Origin: Neomoorella sulfitireducens
GTDB lineage: Bacteria > Bacillota > DSM-521 > Neomoorellales > Neomoorellaceae
Reading direction: 5' to 3'
Length of the DNA stretch: 64,000 bases
Assembly: GCF_024733845.1 (NCBI RefSeq)
Contig: NZ_JANRHG010000005.1
Span: 62,001-126,000 of the forward strand
The first letter of the stretch is position 1, and the number at the start of each line of letters is the position of its first letter. This document shows, in pieces, positions 45,615-52,985 of the stretch. Below the pieces are notes generated by a model. That model was not told where the DNA came from, ran no database searches, and was given only the letters and a program-made list of their open reading frames with translations. The translations under genes and the position numbers were made by a program.

Positions 45615-47015
45615 TCATTGCAGGAACCGCCGAATGTCGAAGCCTAGGGTAACAAACCAAAAAGCCAAGTATATAATTATGCCTAGAGATACCTTTACGA
45701 ATAACCCGTAGAATCCGGTAAAATCCTCCAAATTCAGCAGTAGTAATAATACTAAAGCTGATCCTACACTAGCTTTGGATAAAATGACAAAATCAAATGG
45801 AATAGACAATATCCTCTTCCCCATGGCTACACTTAATATTAGTGCAACAGTATACGCCACAAATGTAGCCCAAGCTGCGCCTAGTGTGCCAAGTCGGGGG
45901 ATGAACACTAAATTAAGCACTAGGTTTGTTATTCCGGCAGTAACCATAATCCAGAACTGCATGTTTGTGCTAAGACCCAACTGAAAAGCTAGATCAAAAT
46001 GATGGTTTCTGAAGGCATGTAGAGCTGCAGAAAGGGAAATAATGGCAATTATAAGCTCCGCTTTTCCTTGATGAAACTGCGTCCCTAGTAAAATTTGGGA
46101 AACATCGCGAGCTATAGCCGCTAGGCCTATACTAGCCGGAACGAGAATAACTGTAAGTAATCGAATATTTTGTAGTATTTGGTTTTCGGCTTTTTGCATC
46201 CCTCCTTCCTCAAATGCCCTAATCGCTAATGGTGTCGTTGTGAGACCAATAATCCATGAAATAAGATTTATCGTTGTGAATGACAAATCGTATGCTGCCG
46301 AATAGACACCTGCTAAGTCCTCACCTAGAAAGTATGCAATCATAAACCTATCGGAGGAAGAAACAATAAATGCCATAGCGAAGGTAAAGGTGAGAGGAAG
46401 ACCATAACGCAACAACTCTTTAACAAGCGGCTTTAAAGGATAAAGAAAGGTATTTTTCCACTCAGCTATTCCCAAAGGTAATGCTAACAGCGTCCCCGCT
46501 AAAAGACCCAACAGAGGGCCATAGACCCCAAAGCCCCAAAGTAAAGATAGGATTCCCAGAACTAAGGCGCTCGTAGCCTTGACACAGCTCATGAGCCCAT
46601 AGCGTAAGGGCTGTAAGCGGCTACGAGCGAGCTCTAGGTTCAGCTCAAACCAGCCCTCGACCCATAGAAGCGGCACGGCCAAGAGGATGAGCCCACGCCA
46701 GACCGGATCGGGCCAAAGGCAAGCCAGAAGGAGACCGATACCTCCAGTGAGGGTGGCTAAGACGAAGAAACATGCCAGTAGAGTGGAGAGGAGGAGGCTA
46801 GGGTTTTCAAGGTGGGCAGGCAGAAAGCGGAGGAGAGCGAGCCTTAACCACTGGAAGAAAACCACATTGAAGAACCCTACCCCGGCCACTACCAGGGCGT
46901 AGCGCCCGTACTCCTCGGGGGCCAGAAACCGGGTGTAGACGGCGATGGCTAGGAAGTTGACGAGGCCCGGAAACCCCCGGGCGAGAAGGTAAAGGGCGCT
47001 ATGCTTTAGGAGCAT
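45615..47015 (-). CDS. Wzx-type oligosaccharide flippase
   Basis: This 466-residue membrane protein of the MOP/PST superfamily has about 12-14 hydrophobic segments. It begins LLARGFPGLVNFLAIAVYTRFLAPEEYGRYALV, the standard N-terminus of polysaccharide flippases. It exports undecaprenyl-linked repeats to the outer leaflet for polymerisation by the Wzy-like protein. Its first codons overlap the end of a chimeric ugd/epimerase fragment, so the native gene upstream was probably a complete epimerase. Confidence 0.9.
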   Translation of the reverse strand: MLLKHSALYLLARGFPGLVNFLAIAVYTRFLAPEEYGRYALVVAGVGFFNVVFFQWLRLALLRFLPAHLENPSLLLSTLLACFFVLATLTGGIGLLLACLWPDPVWRGLILLAVPLLWVEGWFELNLELARSRLQPLRYGLMSCVKATSALVLGILSLLWGFGVYGPLLGLLAGTLLALPLGIAEWKNTFLYPLKPLVKELLRYGLPLTFTFAMAFIVSSSDRFMIAYFLGEDLAGVYSAAYDLSFTTINLISWIIGLTTTPLAIRAFEEGGMQKAENQILQNIRLLTVILVPASIGLAAIARDVSQILLGTQFHQGKAELIIAIISLSAALHAFRNHHFDLAFQLGLSTNMQFWIMVTAGITNLVLNLVFIPRLGTLGAAWATFVAYTVALILSVAMGKRILSIPFDFVILSKASVGSALVLLLLLNLEDFTGFYGLFVKVSLGIIIYLAFWFVTLGFDIRRFLQ

Positions 47016-47556
47016 AACTTAGAACCCACTCCGTGAAGCGCTCTAGCTCTACCCAGAAGGTGATATGGGACCTAAAACCTAAAAGCCTCACCGCCTTCTC
47101 CACATTGGCCCATGTCTGGGGCACCTCCCTGAGTAGAGGGGGTAGAAACTCCAACCAGGCCTTCACCTCCAAGCCCTCCTCGAGGGCCGAACCATGTTCA
47201 GAAATCCTATGGACCTTAATTAATTTATAGTTGAATCCCATAGCCACTTCCCGGGCCGCTTCTTCTACATAGTATGTATTGGCTTCACCGTTCGCTTTTT
47301 GCGGCGTACCTACGGCAACCATGATTAACTCGACTTCAGCGACGGCCCTAACCGTATTATCGGTGAAAGTAAGCCGACAACCCGTTTCTGCAAGCAACTC
47401 TTCCAGCCCCTGTTCATGGATGGGGCTTTTCTTTTGGAGCAGTAGTTCGAGCTTGTCCGGGTCCTTATCTACTCCTGTAACCTGATGCCCCAGGTAGGCC
47501 AGGGCCACACCTGTGGTGAGGCCCACATACCCGCAACCAATGATAGCTACTTTCAT
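46999..47556 (-). pseudogene. Chimera of UDP-glucose dehydrogenase N-terminus and epimerase C-terminus
   Basis: The first about 108 residues are a UDP-sugar 6-dehydrogenase (KVAIIGCGYVGLTTGVALAYLGHQVTGVDKD; VAVGTPQKANGEAN). The last about 60 match the end of UDP-glucuronate-type epimerases (REVPQTWANVEKAVRLLGF, FTEWVLSYAPKA). The join near VAMGFNYK removes the catalytic Cys domain of the former and the whole NAD domain of the latter. The frame is open across the join, but neither activity can remain. Confidence 0.85.
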
Positions 47557-47563
47557 ACCCGGT

Positions 47564-47737
47564 TTAACTTCCTCCCGTATGTCTAGCTCTGTTTATGCTT
47601 TTTCCGCCTGGACGACCTACCCCAGGACAAAAAAATAAAATGGGCCAGTTGGCCACAGGGATGAGCTGCTTGGTAGTGGTATATGTAAGTGGGCGCAGGC
47701 GGGTGCCCTTGCCGCCCGAGAGGATGAGGCCTTTCAT
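47564..47737 (-). pseudogene. rmlA-type sugar-1-phosphate nucleotidyltransferase, 5' fragment
   Basis: The frame starts [35 protein letters not shown], the unmistakable nucleotide-binding N-terminus of RmlA, and degenerates after about 35 codons into unrelated sequence. It lies 8 bp upstream of the ugd chimera, so a single larger deletion may have created both. Confidence 0.88.
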
Positions 47738-47838
47738 GGTCGATTTCACCTGAACTTTCAAACCTTATAAACAATAACTTGCTTATGCCATTATATGTTA
47801 TTCTGAGTGCCTAATAATTTCTTCTTGCTACCTAATCC

Positions 47839-48354
47839 CTACAACCTGTCCATTATATTTACCACTTCCACCCCGGCCGGCAGCGGGAAATTCTCCCCGG
47901 CCTGCCAGGTGATTACCAGGGTGTTGCGGCCGTCTATACCCGCCAGGTCTGCAGCGCAGGAAGCGGTGGTGTGCTTTATATGTAAATTCCCGGCGGCGAT
48001 TTTCAGGATCTCCAGCACTTCGTCGCGGGGACCGTAAAAGACTATTCTTGCCACCGGCTCCGGCCTCTCCGCCACTACTTCGGCCAGCACCCGGCCGGTC
48101 TTGACGATCTGCCGGTAGGTGCTTTGCATGTACTGGTAGGCAAGCCTGGTTTTCTCGGCCATGCCCTGGGGGGTGAGGATATAGCGCAAGGTCCGGCCGT
48201 TGACCTTTTCCAGCTTGACCAGGCCTTTGCGCACCATTTTCTTCAACAGCAGGTTGACCCCGCCGACGGAAAGGCCAGTGTAACGGGCGATGTCGCGCTG
48301 GGTGAGGTTGTTATTCCTTTGCAGGCAGTCCAGGACTGCGTAATGGCTATCCAT
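47839..48354 (-). CDS. EPS-cluster MarR-like winged-helix regulator
   Basis: This 171-residue protein has a winged helix at residues 1-75 (NNLTQRDIARYTGLSVGGVNLLLKKMVRKGLVKLEKVNGRTLRYILTPQG). A C-terminal alpha/beta domain follows (ARIVFYGPRDEVLEILKIAAGN, NTLVITWQAGENFPLPAGVEVVNI). This layout is the EPS-associated MarR-type regulator found at the head of polysaccharide clusters. ATG at 48354 has GGAG eight bases upstream. It is first in line, with its own promoter 55 bp upstream, and likely controls the genes down to galE. Confidence 0.87.
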   Translation of the reverse strand: MDSHYAVLDCLQRNNNLTQRDIARYTGLSVGGVNLLLKKMVRKGLVKLEKVNGRTLRYILTPQGMAEKTRLAYQYMQSTYRQIVKTGRVLAEVVAERPEPVARIVFYGPRDEVLEILKIAAGNLHIKHTTASCAADLAGIDGRNTLVITWQAGENFPLPAGVEVVNIMDRL

Positions 48355-48408
48355 ACCGGCTGCTCCATTATATTTATTTCGACATATCTTATGCTTACTT
48401 TATGAACA

Positions 48409-48437
48409 ATAATACCAGTACCAGCCAGGTACGTCAA
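48409..48437 (-). promoter_or_regulatory. Sigma-A promoter of the EPS cluster with inverted repeat in the spacer
   Basis: On the minus strand TTGACG, 17 bases, TATTAT. The spacer contains GTACC-TGGCT-GGTAC, a perfect 5-bp inverted repeat that could be an operator, perhaps for the MarR-type protein itself (inference). Confidence 0.75.
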
Positions 48438-48439
48438 TA

Positions 48440-48702
48440 GATTACAACGTTAAATTTTTTGTAAATTGGCCTCAACCCGGCCCACAGCAATCAACGATGC
48501 GGAGGAAGCCCGGGATATTTTTGGTAATCCGCCTGGTACGATATCCCTCTTCCGTTACCTGCTTTATTGGCCTTCCTTAGCACCAGCCATTACCGGCTAA
48601 TTACGTGTTCTCGTTAGCCCGCCGCTCGACCACGGGAAAAGCCAAATTTAACATGGTATTTATAATGTTTTTATTCTTTTTACGACAATATTCCCTACAA
48701 TA
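48440..48702. other. Gap between EPS promoter and DUF433 gene
   Basis: No complete gene is present. On the plus strand 48490-48600 reads as coding-like sequence (INDAEEARDIFGNPPGTISL, ending at TAA), possibly a scrap of an unknown gene; no start or ribosome site is visible. Confidence 0.3.
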
Positions 48703-48933
48703 TCATCTTCCCTCAAAATACGGAGGGAAGATAACATAAGCTCGTGCTGCGTAGCGCAGTGCCGCCAGGATATCTTCTTTTTTGCGGTCATATTCTGCCA
48801 TAATTTCTTCATAGGTAAGGCCCCCGGCTAATTTGCCTACGATAAGTTCAACCGGTACGCGCGTACCTTTTATTACCGGCTTACCGCCTTTGATTAACGG
48901 GTCAACAATGATGCCTGGCATTACTTCCTGCAT
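48703..48933 (-). CDS. DUF433 protein (VapB-like antitoxin fold)
   Basis: This 76-residue protein starts at ATG 48933 with GGAGGTGG five bases upstream. DUF433 motifs are intact: IIVDPLIKGGKPVIKGTRVPVELIVGKL and LTYEEIMAEYDRKKEDILAALRYAA. The usual downstream partner, a DUF5615 PIN-like toxin, is absent; the gene is followed directly by the EPS promoter region. It is a full-length relative of the truncated copy at 23025-23231. Confidence 0.88.
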   Translation of the reverse strand: MQEVMPGIIVDPLIKGGKPVIKGTRVPVELIVGKLAGGLTYEEIMAEYDRKKEDILAALRYAARAYVIFPPYFEGR

Positions 48934-49117
48934 CTTTGCCACCTCCCGTTAACTATTCTACCACAACAATACTATTTGATAAGCACACGATCTTCAATTT
49001 TATTCTCAGCCAAATAATGCTTAAGGGCTCCCTGGAAGCCAACCGTGCCGTATTAAGATGCCTACGACCGCAACTCCATCGAAGGAGAAGGCGACGCCAG
49101 GAGCCATATCATCGGTA

Positions 49118-49180
49118 AGTCATCCGGCCGGCAGCAAGAAATCTCCCCCTGCCTGCCAGGTGATTACCAGGGTGCTGCCT
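49118..49180 (-). repeat. Scrap of the EPS MarR gene 3' end
   Basis: CCGGCCGGCAGC...GCCTGCCAGGTGATTACCAGGGTG matches 47875-47925 (the ITWQAGENFPLPAG coding stretch) with several changes. The surrounding 48.94-49.2 kb contains no gene. Confidence 0.65.
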
Positions 49181-49198
49181 AGCAGGATGCGTCGTAAC

Positions 49199-49528
49199 CT
49201 ATCCCGAGCGATCTATTTCTCTTTCTTTTCCTCCCCTAAATGCAATTTCGGCATTTTCTCGCTGGGTTAAAAGCCGGTTAAGTAAATCTCGTATCCTTTC
49301 AATATGAGGCCAGGTGAAAGCGAAACGAGCGACCAATCTGCCAATTGCCCCTTCCTGGGGCTGATGCCCCGGTGGTGGGGCAGATTCCGGAAATCGTTGA
49401 ATAAAGTTTAAAACAACAATCTCTGGGTTCGCCGAACTCTGGACCAGATCGATAAACTCAATATGCATGGCCTGTTGGTCGGCGATTAGCGGAAGCAATT
49501 CTGGGTTTTGCTGTTCCTGTTTAACCAT
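49199..49528 (-). CDS. Small DUF3467-like protein
   Basis: This 109-residue protein starts at ATG 49528 with GGAGG nine bases upstream. The pattern HIEFIDLVQSSANPEIVVLNFIQRFPES, then LVARFAFTWPHIERIRDLLNRLL, resembles DUF3467 (a short beta domain followed by a helix). Function unknown; it has no signal or membrane segment. Naming rests on pattern similarity only. Confidence 0.6.
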   Translation of the reverse strand: MVKQEQQNPELLPLIADQQAMHIEFIDLVQSSANPEIVVLNFIQRFPESAPPPGHQPQEGAIGRLVARFAFTWPHIERIRDLLNRLLTQRENAEIAFRGGKEREIDRSG

Positions 49529-49665
49529 CCTATGTAACCTCCTCTTTATTCCTCAATAATGCTGCGGCTGAACCTCCTCACACTTTCTAGTCCTGTGCCC
49601 CTTCACGGCATTGACGTTATACTCGATGAGCACTGGTAATCCTCCACTTGATTTAGGCAAAATGC

Positions 49666-49865
49666 TCAACGTCGTACCTGCATGCATTTGCGGGCAAAAT
49701 TGATCTGTTCGACCAGGCGGGCTTTAATTTTCTCCTGGTCTTCCAAAGACAACTGGTTAATCTTTTTGTTGCCGGCAATGCCGGAATGATTTCTTTGATC
49801 TGGAATTCATAATAACCCAGGCGGCGGGGTTCGCTGCATAAAACCCGGATTTCTTCCCCGGCCAT
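49666..49865 (-). pseudogene. Small hypothetical gene with a frameshift
   Basis: It starts AGEEIRVLCSEPRRLGYYEFQIKEI. The frame then turns to nonsense, while a coding-like continuation (NHSGIAGNKKINQLSLEDQEKIKARLVEQINFARKCMQVRR) follows in another frame to a stop at 49666. A single-base change near 49785 would explain it. The restored product is about 65 residues, family unknown. Confidence 0.5.
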
Positions 49866-50085
49866 TGTGCCTGCCCCCTTGTTTGGAACAAGATAAAGCC
49901 TGGCAGTAGGCCGGGTTCATTACTGGCTCCGCTCCCCGCAAGTGACCAGGTACACGGGGAGCTTCCTTGCCTCCTACCATATATTAGTTATACTCTACGT
50001 AACGCCATTTTCCTTTATGCCTCCCGTCATAGATGCCCCGGGGCCTCTTTTTGCCCGTCGAAGACGGGTTTATTTGGCCGTAATT

Positions 50086-50787
50086 CTATTTGGCCAGGGT
50101 TACTTTAAAGCTTTCCAGGGTGGAGGTGACCCGAGTGTCCCCGGAGATGAACTCCCTTTTCACCATCCCCACCCCTTCTTTGTAGTACTCGAAGATGGTG
50201 GAACTGCTGCCTTCAAGCTTGACCTTGAGGCAGTTTTCGAATTTTCCCGCCGGCGTGTCTACGGTTGCGTTGACGTCAACAATCTCCCTGGGGCCGTTGG
50301 GGGTATCCCACCTGGTGCCCACCGCCAGGGGCGCCTTCAAAATAACCACACTGTCTTCGGGCTCGTGTTCCAGGTAATTCGTGTCCTCATAGGCTTCGCC
50401 CCGGAAAAAGATGCGCGTTACCTCATCGTCCGTGACCTTGAACACGGCTGCGCTTACGGTACCACCGTTGTCCTCCCTTACCTGGGCCCGGTCGCCCTTT
50501 GCATACAGGACCTCGCGTTTAAAGGAGGCATATTCGTTCCCCTCGCCCAGGTACTGCCACCGGCTGCCTGGATATAAAGGGAAGAATTCGCCGGCCTTAC
50601 CGCGTTGCGGGGGAACTTGTTCCCCGGCCCCCGGCCCGGGCTGCTGGACGTTGGGCTGCTGCGGTACCCCCGGCTCTTGCTGCTGGACGTTGGGCTGCTG
50701 CGGCGCCTCCGGCCGGGAACGGGCCACCATCAGGGCGCCGGCGATTATGACGACGGCGATGAGGGAAATTGTCGCTGCTCGTCGCAA
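50086..50787 (-). CDS. Exported protein with signal anchor and Pro/Gln-rich linker
   Basis: This 233-residue protein has an N-terminal membrane segment (AATISLIAVVIIAGALMVA), then duplicated PQQPNVQQ-type segments (about 28-60). A 170-residue beta-rich extracellular domain follows, starting FFPLYPGSRWQYLGEG and including ATVDTPAGKFENCLKVKLEG. Similar domains occur in secreted proteins of Moorella-type clostridia without known role. There is no lipobox. It is a single gene, minus strand, divergent from the DUF1659 gene. Confidence 0.7.
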   Translation of the reverse strand: MRRAATISLIAVVIIAGALMVARSRPEAPQQPNVQQQEPGVPQQPNVQQPGPGAGEQVPPQRGKAGEFFPLYPGSRWQYLGEGNEYASFKREVLYAKGDRAQVREDNGGTVSAAVFKVTDDEVTRIFFRGEAYEDTNYLEHEPEDSVVILKAPLAVGTRWDTPNGPREIVDVNATVDTPAGKFENCLKVKLEGSSSTIFEYYKEGVGMVKREFISGDTRVTSTLESFKVTLAK

Positions 50788-51016
50788 AGGAATACCTCCA
50801 TTTGCTTTTTCTTTACTGCCATCATACCATCACCGCGGGTTTTTATCCAGCATAAGGAACGTTCCCGGCCCTGCCATCTTCAGGTAGTGCTGTTAAAAGG
50901 TATGGTAATCTCCCGGATACGGCATCCCCTCTTTCGTTGTTATTGCCAATCTTCTTTCCGGCCGCCGGGTCCGGCGGGTAAACGACAGGTATTCTTGCGT
51001 AATGGTATGCAAACAT

Positions 51017-51045
51017 TTGTTCCCTTTTGCCGCCAACCATGTTAT
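51017..51045 (+). promoter_or_regulatory. Possible promoter of the DUF1659 gene
   Basis: TTGTTC, 17 bases, TGTTAT, about 30 bp before the start codon. A weak but correctly spaced sigma-A-type pair. Confidence 0.4.
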
Positions 51046-51075
51046 GCTGAAGCCGTCCGAAGGGAGGTGATAAAA

Positions 51076-51303
51076 ATGCCGGTCATCAGCACACCCCTGG
51101 CCACCACCCTGCGCCTGCAGGTGCAGGTTGGGACCGACGCCGGCGGGCAACCCGTCTACCGGGTGCGTTCCTACAACCGCGTCAAGCCTGCGGCCGCGGA
51201 TCAGGACGTCTACGACGTCGCCCAGGCCCTGGGCAGCCTGCAGGTCTATCCCGTTAACGCCGTCAGCCGCCTTAACGAGAACGACCTCAGCGCCAGCTCC
51301 TAA
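51076..51303 (+). CDS. DUF1659 family protein
   Basis: This 75-residue protein starts at ATG 51076 with GGGAGGTGA upstream. The sequence (TTLRLQVQVGTDAGGQPVYRVRSYNRVKPAAADQDVYDVAQALGSLQ) fits DUF1659, small proteins of spore-forming Firmicutes, usually encoded beside DUF2922 and YvrJ proteins as here. Function unknown. A GC-rich hairpin follows the gene. Confidence 0.9.
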   Translation: MPVISTPLATTLRLQVQVGTDAGGQPVYRVRSYNRVKPAAADQDVYDVAQALGSLQVYPVNAVSRLNENDLSASS

Positions 51304-51337
51304 GCAGCACATATAACCGCAGTCCCGGGGATGGACA

Positions 51338-51362
51338 AGCCGCCGCTCTTTTAACGGCGGCT
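51338..51362 (+). other. Hairpin between DUF1659 and DUF2922 genes
   Basis: AGCCGCCG and CGGCGGCT form a perfect 8-bp stem, 9-base loop, with no T-run after it. More likely an mRNA-stability element than a full terminator. Confidence 0.5.
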
Positions 51363-51406
51363 GCCTCCCCCGGCAGCAGGCTGCGGCAGGAAGGAGGTGA
51401 AACGTC

Positions 51407-51628
51407 ATGCCTACCAAACGCCTGGAGTTGATTTTCCAGAATGCCGCCGGGAATCGTTCCACCCTGGCGGTTACCGACCCGCGCGACGACCTGACCGAGA
51501 CCGAAGTCCGGGCCGTCATGGAACTCATCCTGGCTAAAAACATCTTTACCTCGCCCGGCGGCGACCTGACGGCCATCATCGGCGCCCGCATCGTCACCCG
51601 GGAGGTCACCGACATCATCGCCGCTTAA
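51407..51628 (+). CDS. DUF2922 family protein
   Basis: This 73-residue protein starts at ATG 51407 with AAGGAGGTGA upstream. KRLELIFQNAAGNRSTLAVTDPRDDLTETEVRAVMELILAKNIF matches DUF2922 (YvlB/YvrJ-neighbour family). It is cytosolic with a beta-alpha-beta appearance and unknown role. Its constant linkage to DUF1659 suggests the two products act together. Confidence 0.9.
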   Translation: MPTKRLELIFQNAAGNRSTLAVTDPRDDLTETEVRAVMELILAKNIFTSPGGDLTAIIGARIVTREVTDIIAA

Positions 51629-51649
51629 GCTTGACGGTCAACTTTTACC

Positions 51650-51691
51650 GGATGGGGTGGGCGGCTCCCGAACGCGCAGTTCACCCCATCC
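51650..51691 (+). terminator. Terminator after DUF2922
   Basis: GGATGGGGTG and CACCCCATCC form a 10-bp stem with a 22-base loop, followed by CTTTATATTT. Confidence 0.65.
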
Positions 51692-51796
51692 CTTTATATT
51701 TCCATAGAACCCGGCCTGCGGCGCTTTCACCGGGGCCGCCCCCGGCGTCGTACCGCTGCCGCCGGTGATAAGCGATAAGAAAAGGAGGTTCGCGTT

Positions 51797-52027
51797 ATGC
51801 TGCAGGTTAAATTCAGTTATTTCGCCCGGCCCCGGCGGGGCCGCTGTGACTGCTGCGACCGCCAGCAGACCCTGGAAGGTAAAATACTGCTCCTGGAAGA
51901 TACTGCCCTCATCGGCGACCTTGTTCTCTGTGGCGAATGCGCTGCCGCCTGGGAGGAGCTCCTGGGGCAGGGCCGGGAAAAAGTGGTGCAGCAGTGGAAC
52001 TTTGCTCGTGAAAAGGAGGGAGCCTGA
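51797..52027 (+). CDS. Small protein with two CxxC-type cysteine pairs
   Basis: This 76-residue protein starts at ATG 51797 with GGAGG eight bases upstream. Cysteine pairs RCDCCDR (about 16-20) and LCGECAAAW (about 44-47) would form one zinc site. I do not recognise the family. It ends one base before the YvrJ start, so the two are one transcript. Confidence 0.65.
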   Translation: MLQVKFSYFARPRRGRCDCCDRQQTLEGKILLLEDTALIGDLVLCGECAAAWEELLGQGREKVVQQWNFAREKEGA

Positions 52028-52028
52028 C

Positions 52029-52178
52029 ATGGAAAACCTCTGGGTCCAGATCGGCAACTACGGCTTCCCGATGGTGATTGCCTTTTATTTATTAGTTCGA
52101 GTGGAGAAAAAACTCGATGACCTGACGGCGGCCATCCACGACCTGGCCCAAACCTTAAACAGGGCCGCACCGGGTTGA
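52029..52178 (+). CDS. YvrJ family membrane peptide
   Basis: This 49-residue protein is ENLWVQIGNYGFPMVIAFYLLVRVEKKLDDL followed by an amphipathic helix. It has one membrane segment (about 11-24) with the GxPxxIAxYLLxRxE pattern of the YvrJ family. It is encoded within the same cluster as DUF1659/DUF2922, as is common. Function unknown. Confidence 0.88.
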   Translation: MENLWVQIGNYGFPMVIAFYLLVRVEKKLDDLTAAIHDLAQTLNRAAPG

Positions 52179-52240
52179 AGCCCCTGCCGGGGCAACAGCC
52201 CGGGCAGTGCCGTTATCTCAATTCGTGATTGCAGTTCCCC

Positions 52241-52270
52241 TTGAAATGCGAACTTCTGTTCGATTATAAT
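52241..52270 (+). promoter_or_regulatory. Promoter with LexA (SOS) box for the ComK-like gene
   Basis: TTGAAA, 18 bases, TATAAT. The spacer contains CGAACTTCTGTTCG (52249-52262), a perfect match to the Gram-positive LexA half-sites CGAAC-N4-GTTCG. Binding there would block RNA polymerase, so the gene should be induced by DNA damage. Confidence 0.85.
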
Positions 52271-52295
52271 AAAATCCAGGTAGGAGGTGGCATAA

Positions 52296-52934
52296 TTGGC
52301 AGTCAACTGGATACGGGAAGATTTGTGGCAGAAATTAAACTGCCTGGTACCTGTCTACGGCAGCGGCGATGACGCCGGCAACTATACCGAGGTCTGGCTG
52401 GACGACGGCCGGAAAATCCTGGACCGCCGCCGGACCAAGACCGTCTTGAAGGCCCTGGCCGCCCACCTGGGCGTTTCCTGGCGGCAGGAGCATACCGCCT
52501 GGTCCTGGGAGGGCCGCAGCCACCTGGCCCCCGTGGTCCTGGGGCCGGAGATGGTCCTGGTGCCGCTAAGGTTGCGCCGGCCCCGCAGCCGCGACGAGGG
52601 CGGCACGGGCTATGTGGTCGGGGGCAAGGTGAAGACTTTTGAGCCGTACAATGAAGGTTTCTTCCGTACCCTGCTGTACCTGGACGGCAACATGACCCTG
52701 CCCTGCCTCTTGAATATGGACACCCTGGCCCTGCGCCTGGCGGAAGGAGAAAGGGCCCTCCGGCGCCGCCGGGAAACCTTCTGCGAGCTTTCCGCCCCCA
52801 ATTTTACTCGTCGTGTAAACAACAACAGCTACCTGCTGGTAGAACCGGGCGGGGGCACCGTCGCCGCCCGGCTCGTAGACTCCAGGGGTGACGTGATAAT
52901 CCTCCGCCGGGAAGATAAATCAAGCCCCCTGTGA
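52296..52934 (+). CDS. ComK-like protein (tentative)
   Basis: This 212-residue protein starts at TTG 52296 with AGGAGGTGG five bases upstream. Stretches YTEVWLDDGRKILDRRRTKTVL, then SHLAPVVLGPEMVLVPLRLRRPRSRDEGGTGYV and TLLYLDGNMTLPCLLNMDTLALRL, line up with ComK in order and spacing (its KPPIMVDP...FLFPTLSS...CGW region and the S/NxxxLxxQ helix), but identity is low. ComK activates competence genes in Bacillus. Its promoter has a LexA box. A copy of its 3' end lies at 57043-57168. If not ComK, it is an SOS-regulated protein of unknown function. Confidence 0.5.
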   Translation: MAVNWIREDLWQKLNCLVPVYGSGDDAGNYTEVWLDDGRKILDRRRTKTVLKALAAHLGVSWRQEHTAWSWEGRSHLAPVVLGPEMVLVPLRLRRPRSRDEGGTGYVVGGKVKTFEPYNEGFFRTLLYLDGNMTLPCLLNMDTLALRLAEGERALRRRRETFCELSAPNFTRRVNNNSYLLVEPGGGTVAARLVDSRGDVIILRREDKSSPL

Positions 52935-52946
52935 CTGCAGGGGGCT
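52923..52946 (+). terminator. Terminator overlapping the stop codon of the ComK-like gene
   Basis: AGCCCCCTG and CAGGGGGCT form a 9-bp stem. The TGA stop codon (52932-52934) lies inside the 6-base loop. The duplicated version at 57138-57161 is followed by TTTTTTT; here the tail is CCATTTGG. Confidence 0.75.
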
Positions 52947-52985
52947 CCATTTGGACCTCTTTTATGGTAAAATCTGTCACTGAAC

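Noticed and set aside
50893-51618. 241-codon minus-strand frame opposite DUF1659/DUF2922
   Set aside because: Both small plus-strand genes have excellent ribosome sites and known families; the long antisense frame has no recognisable protein sense.
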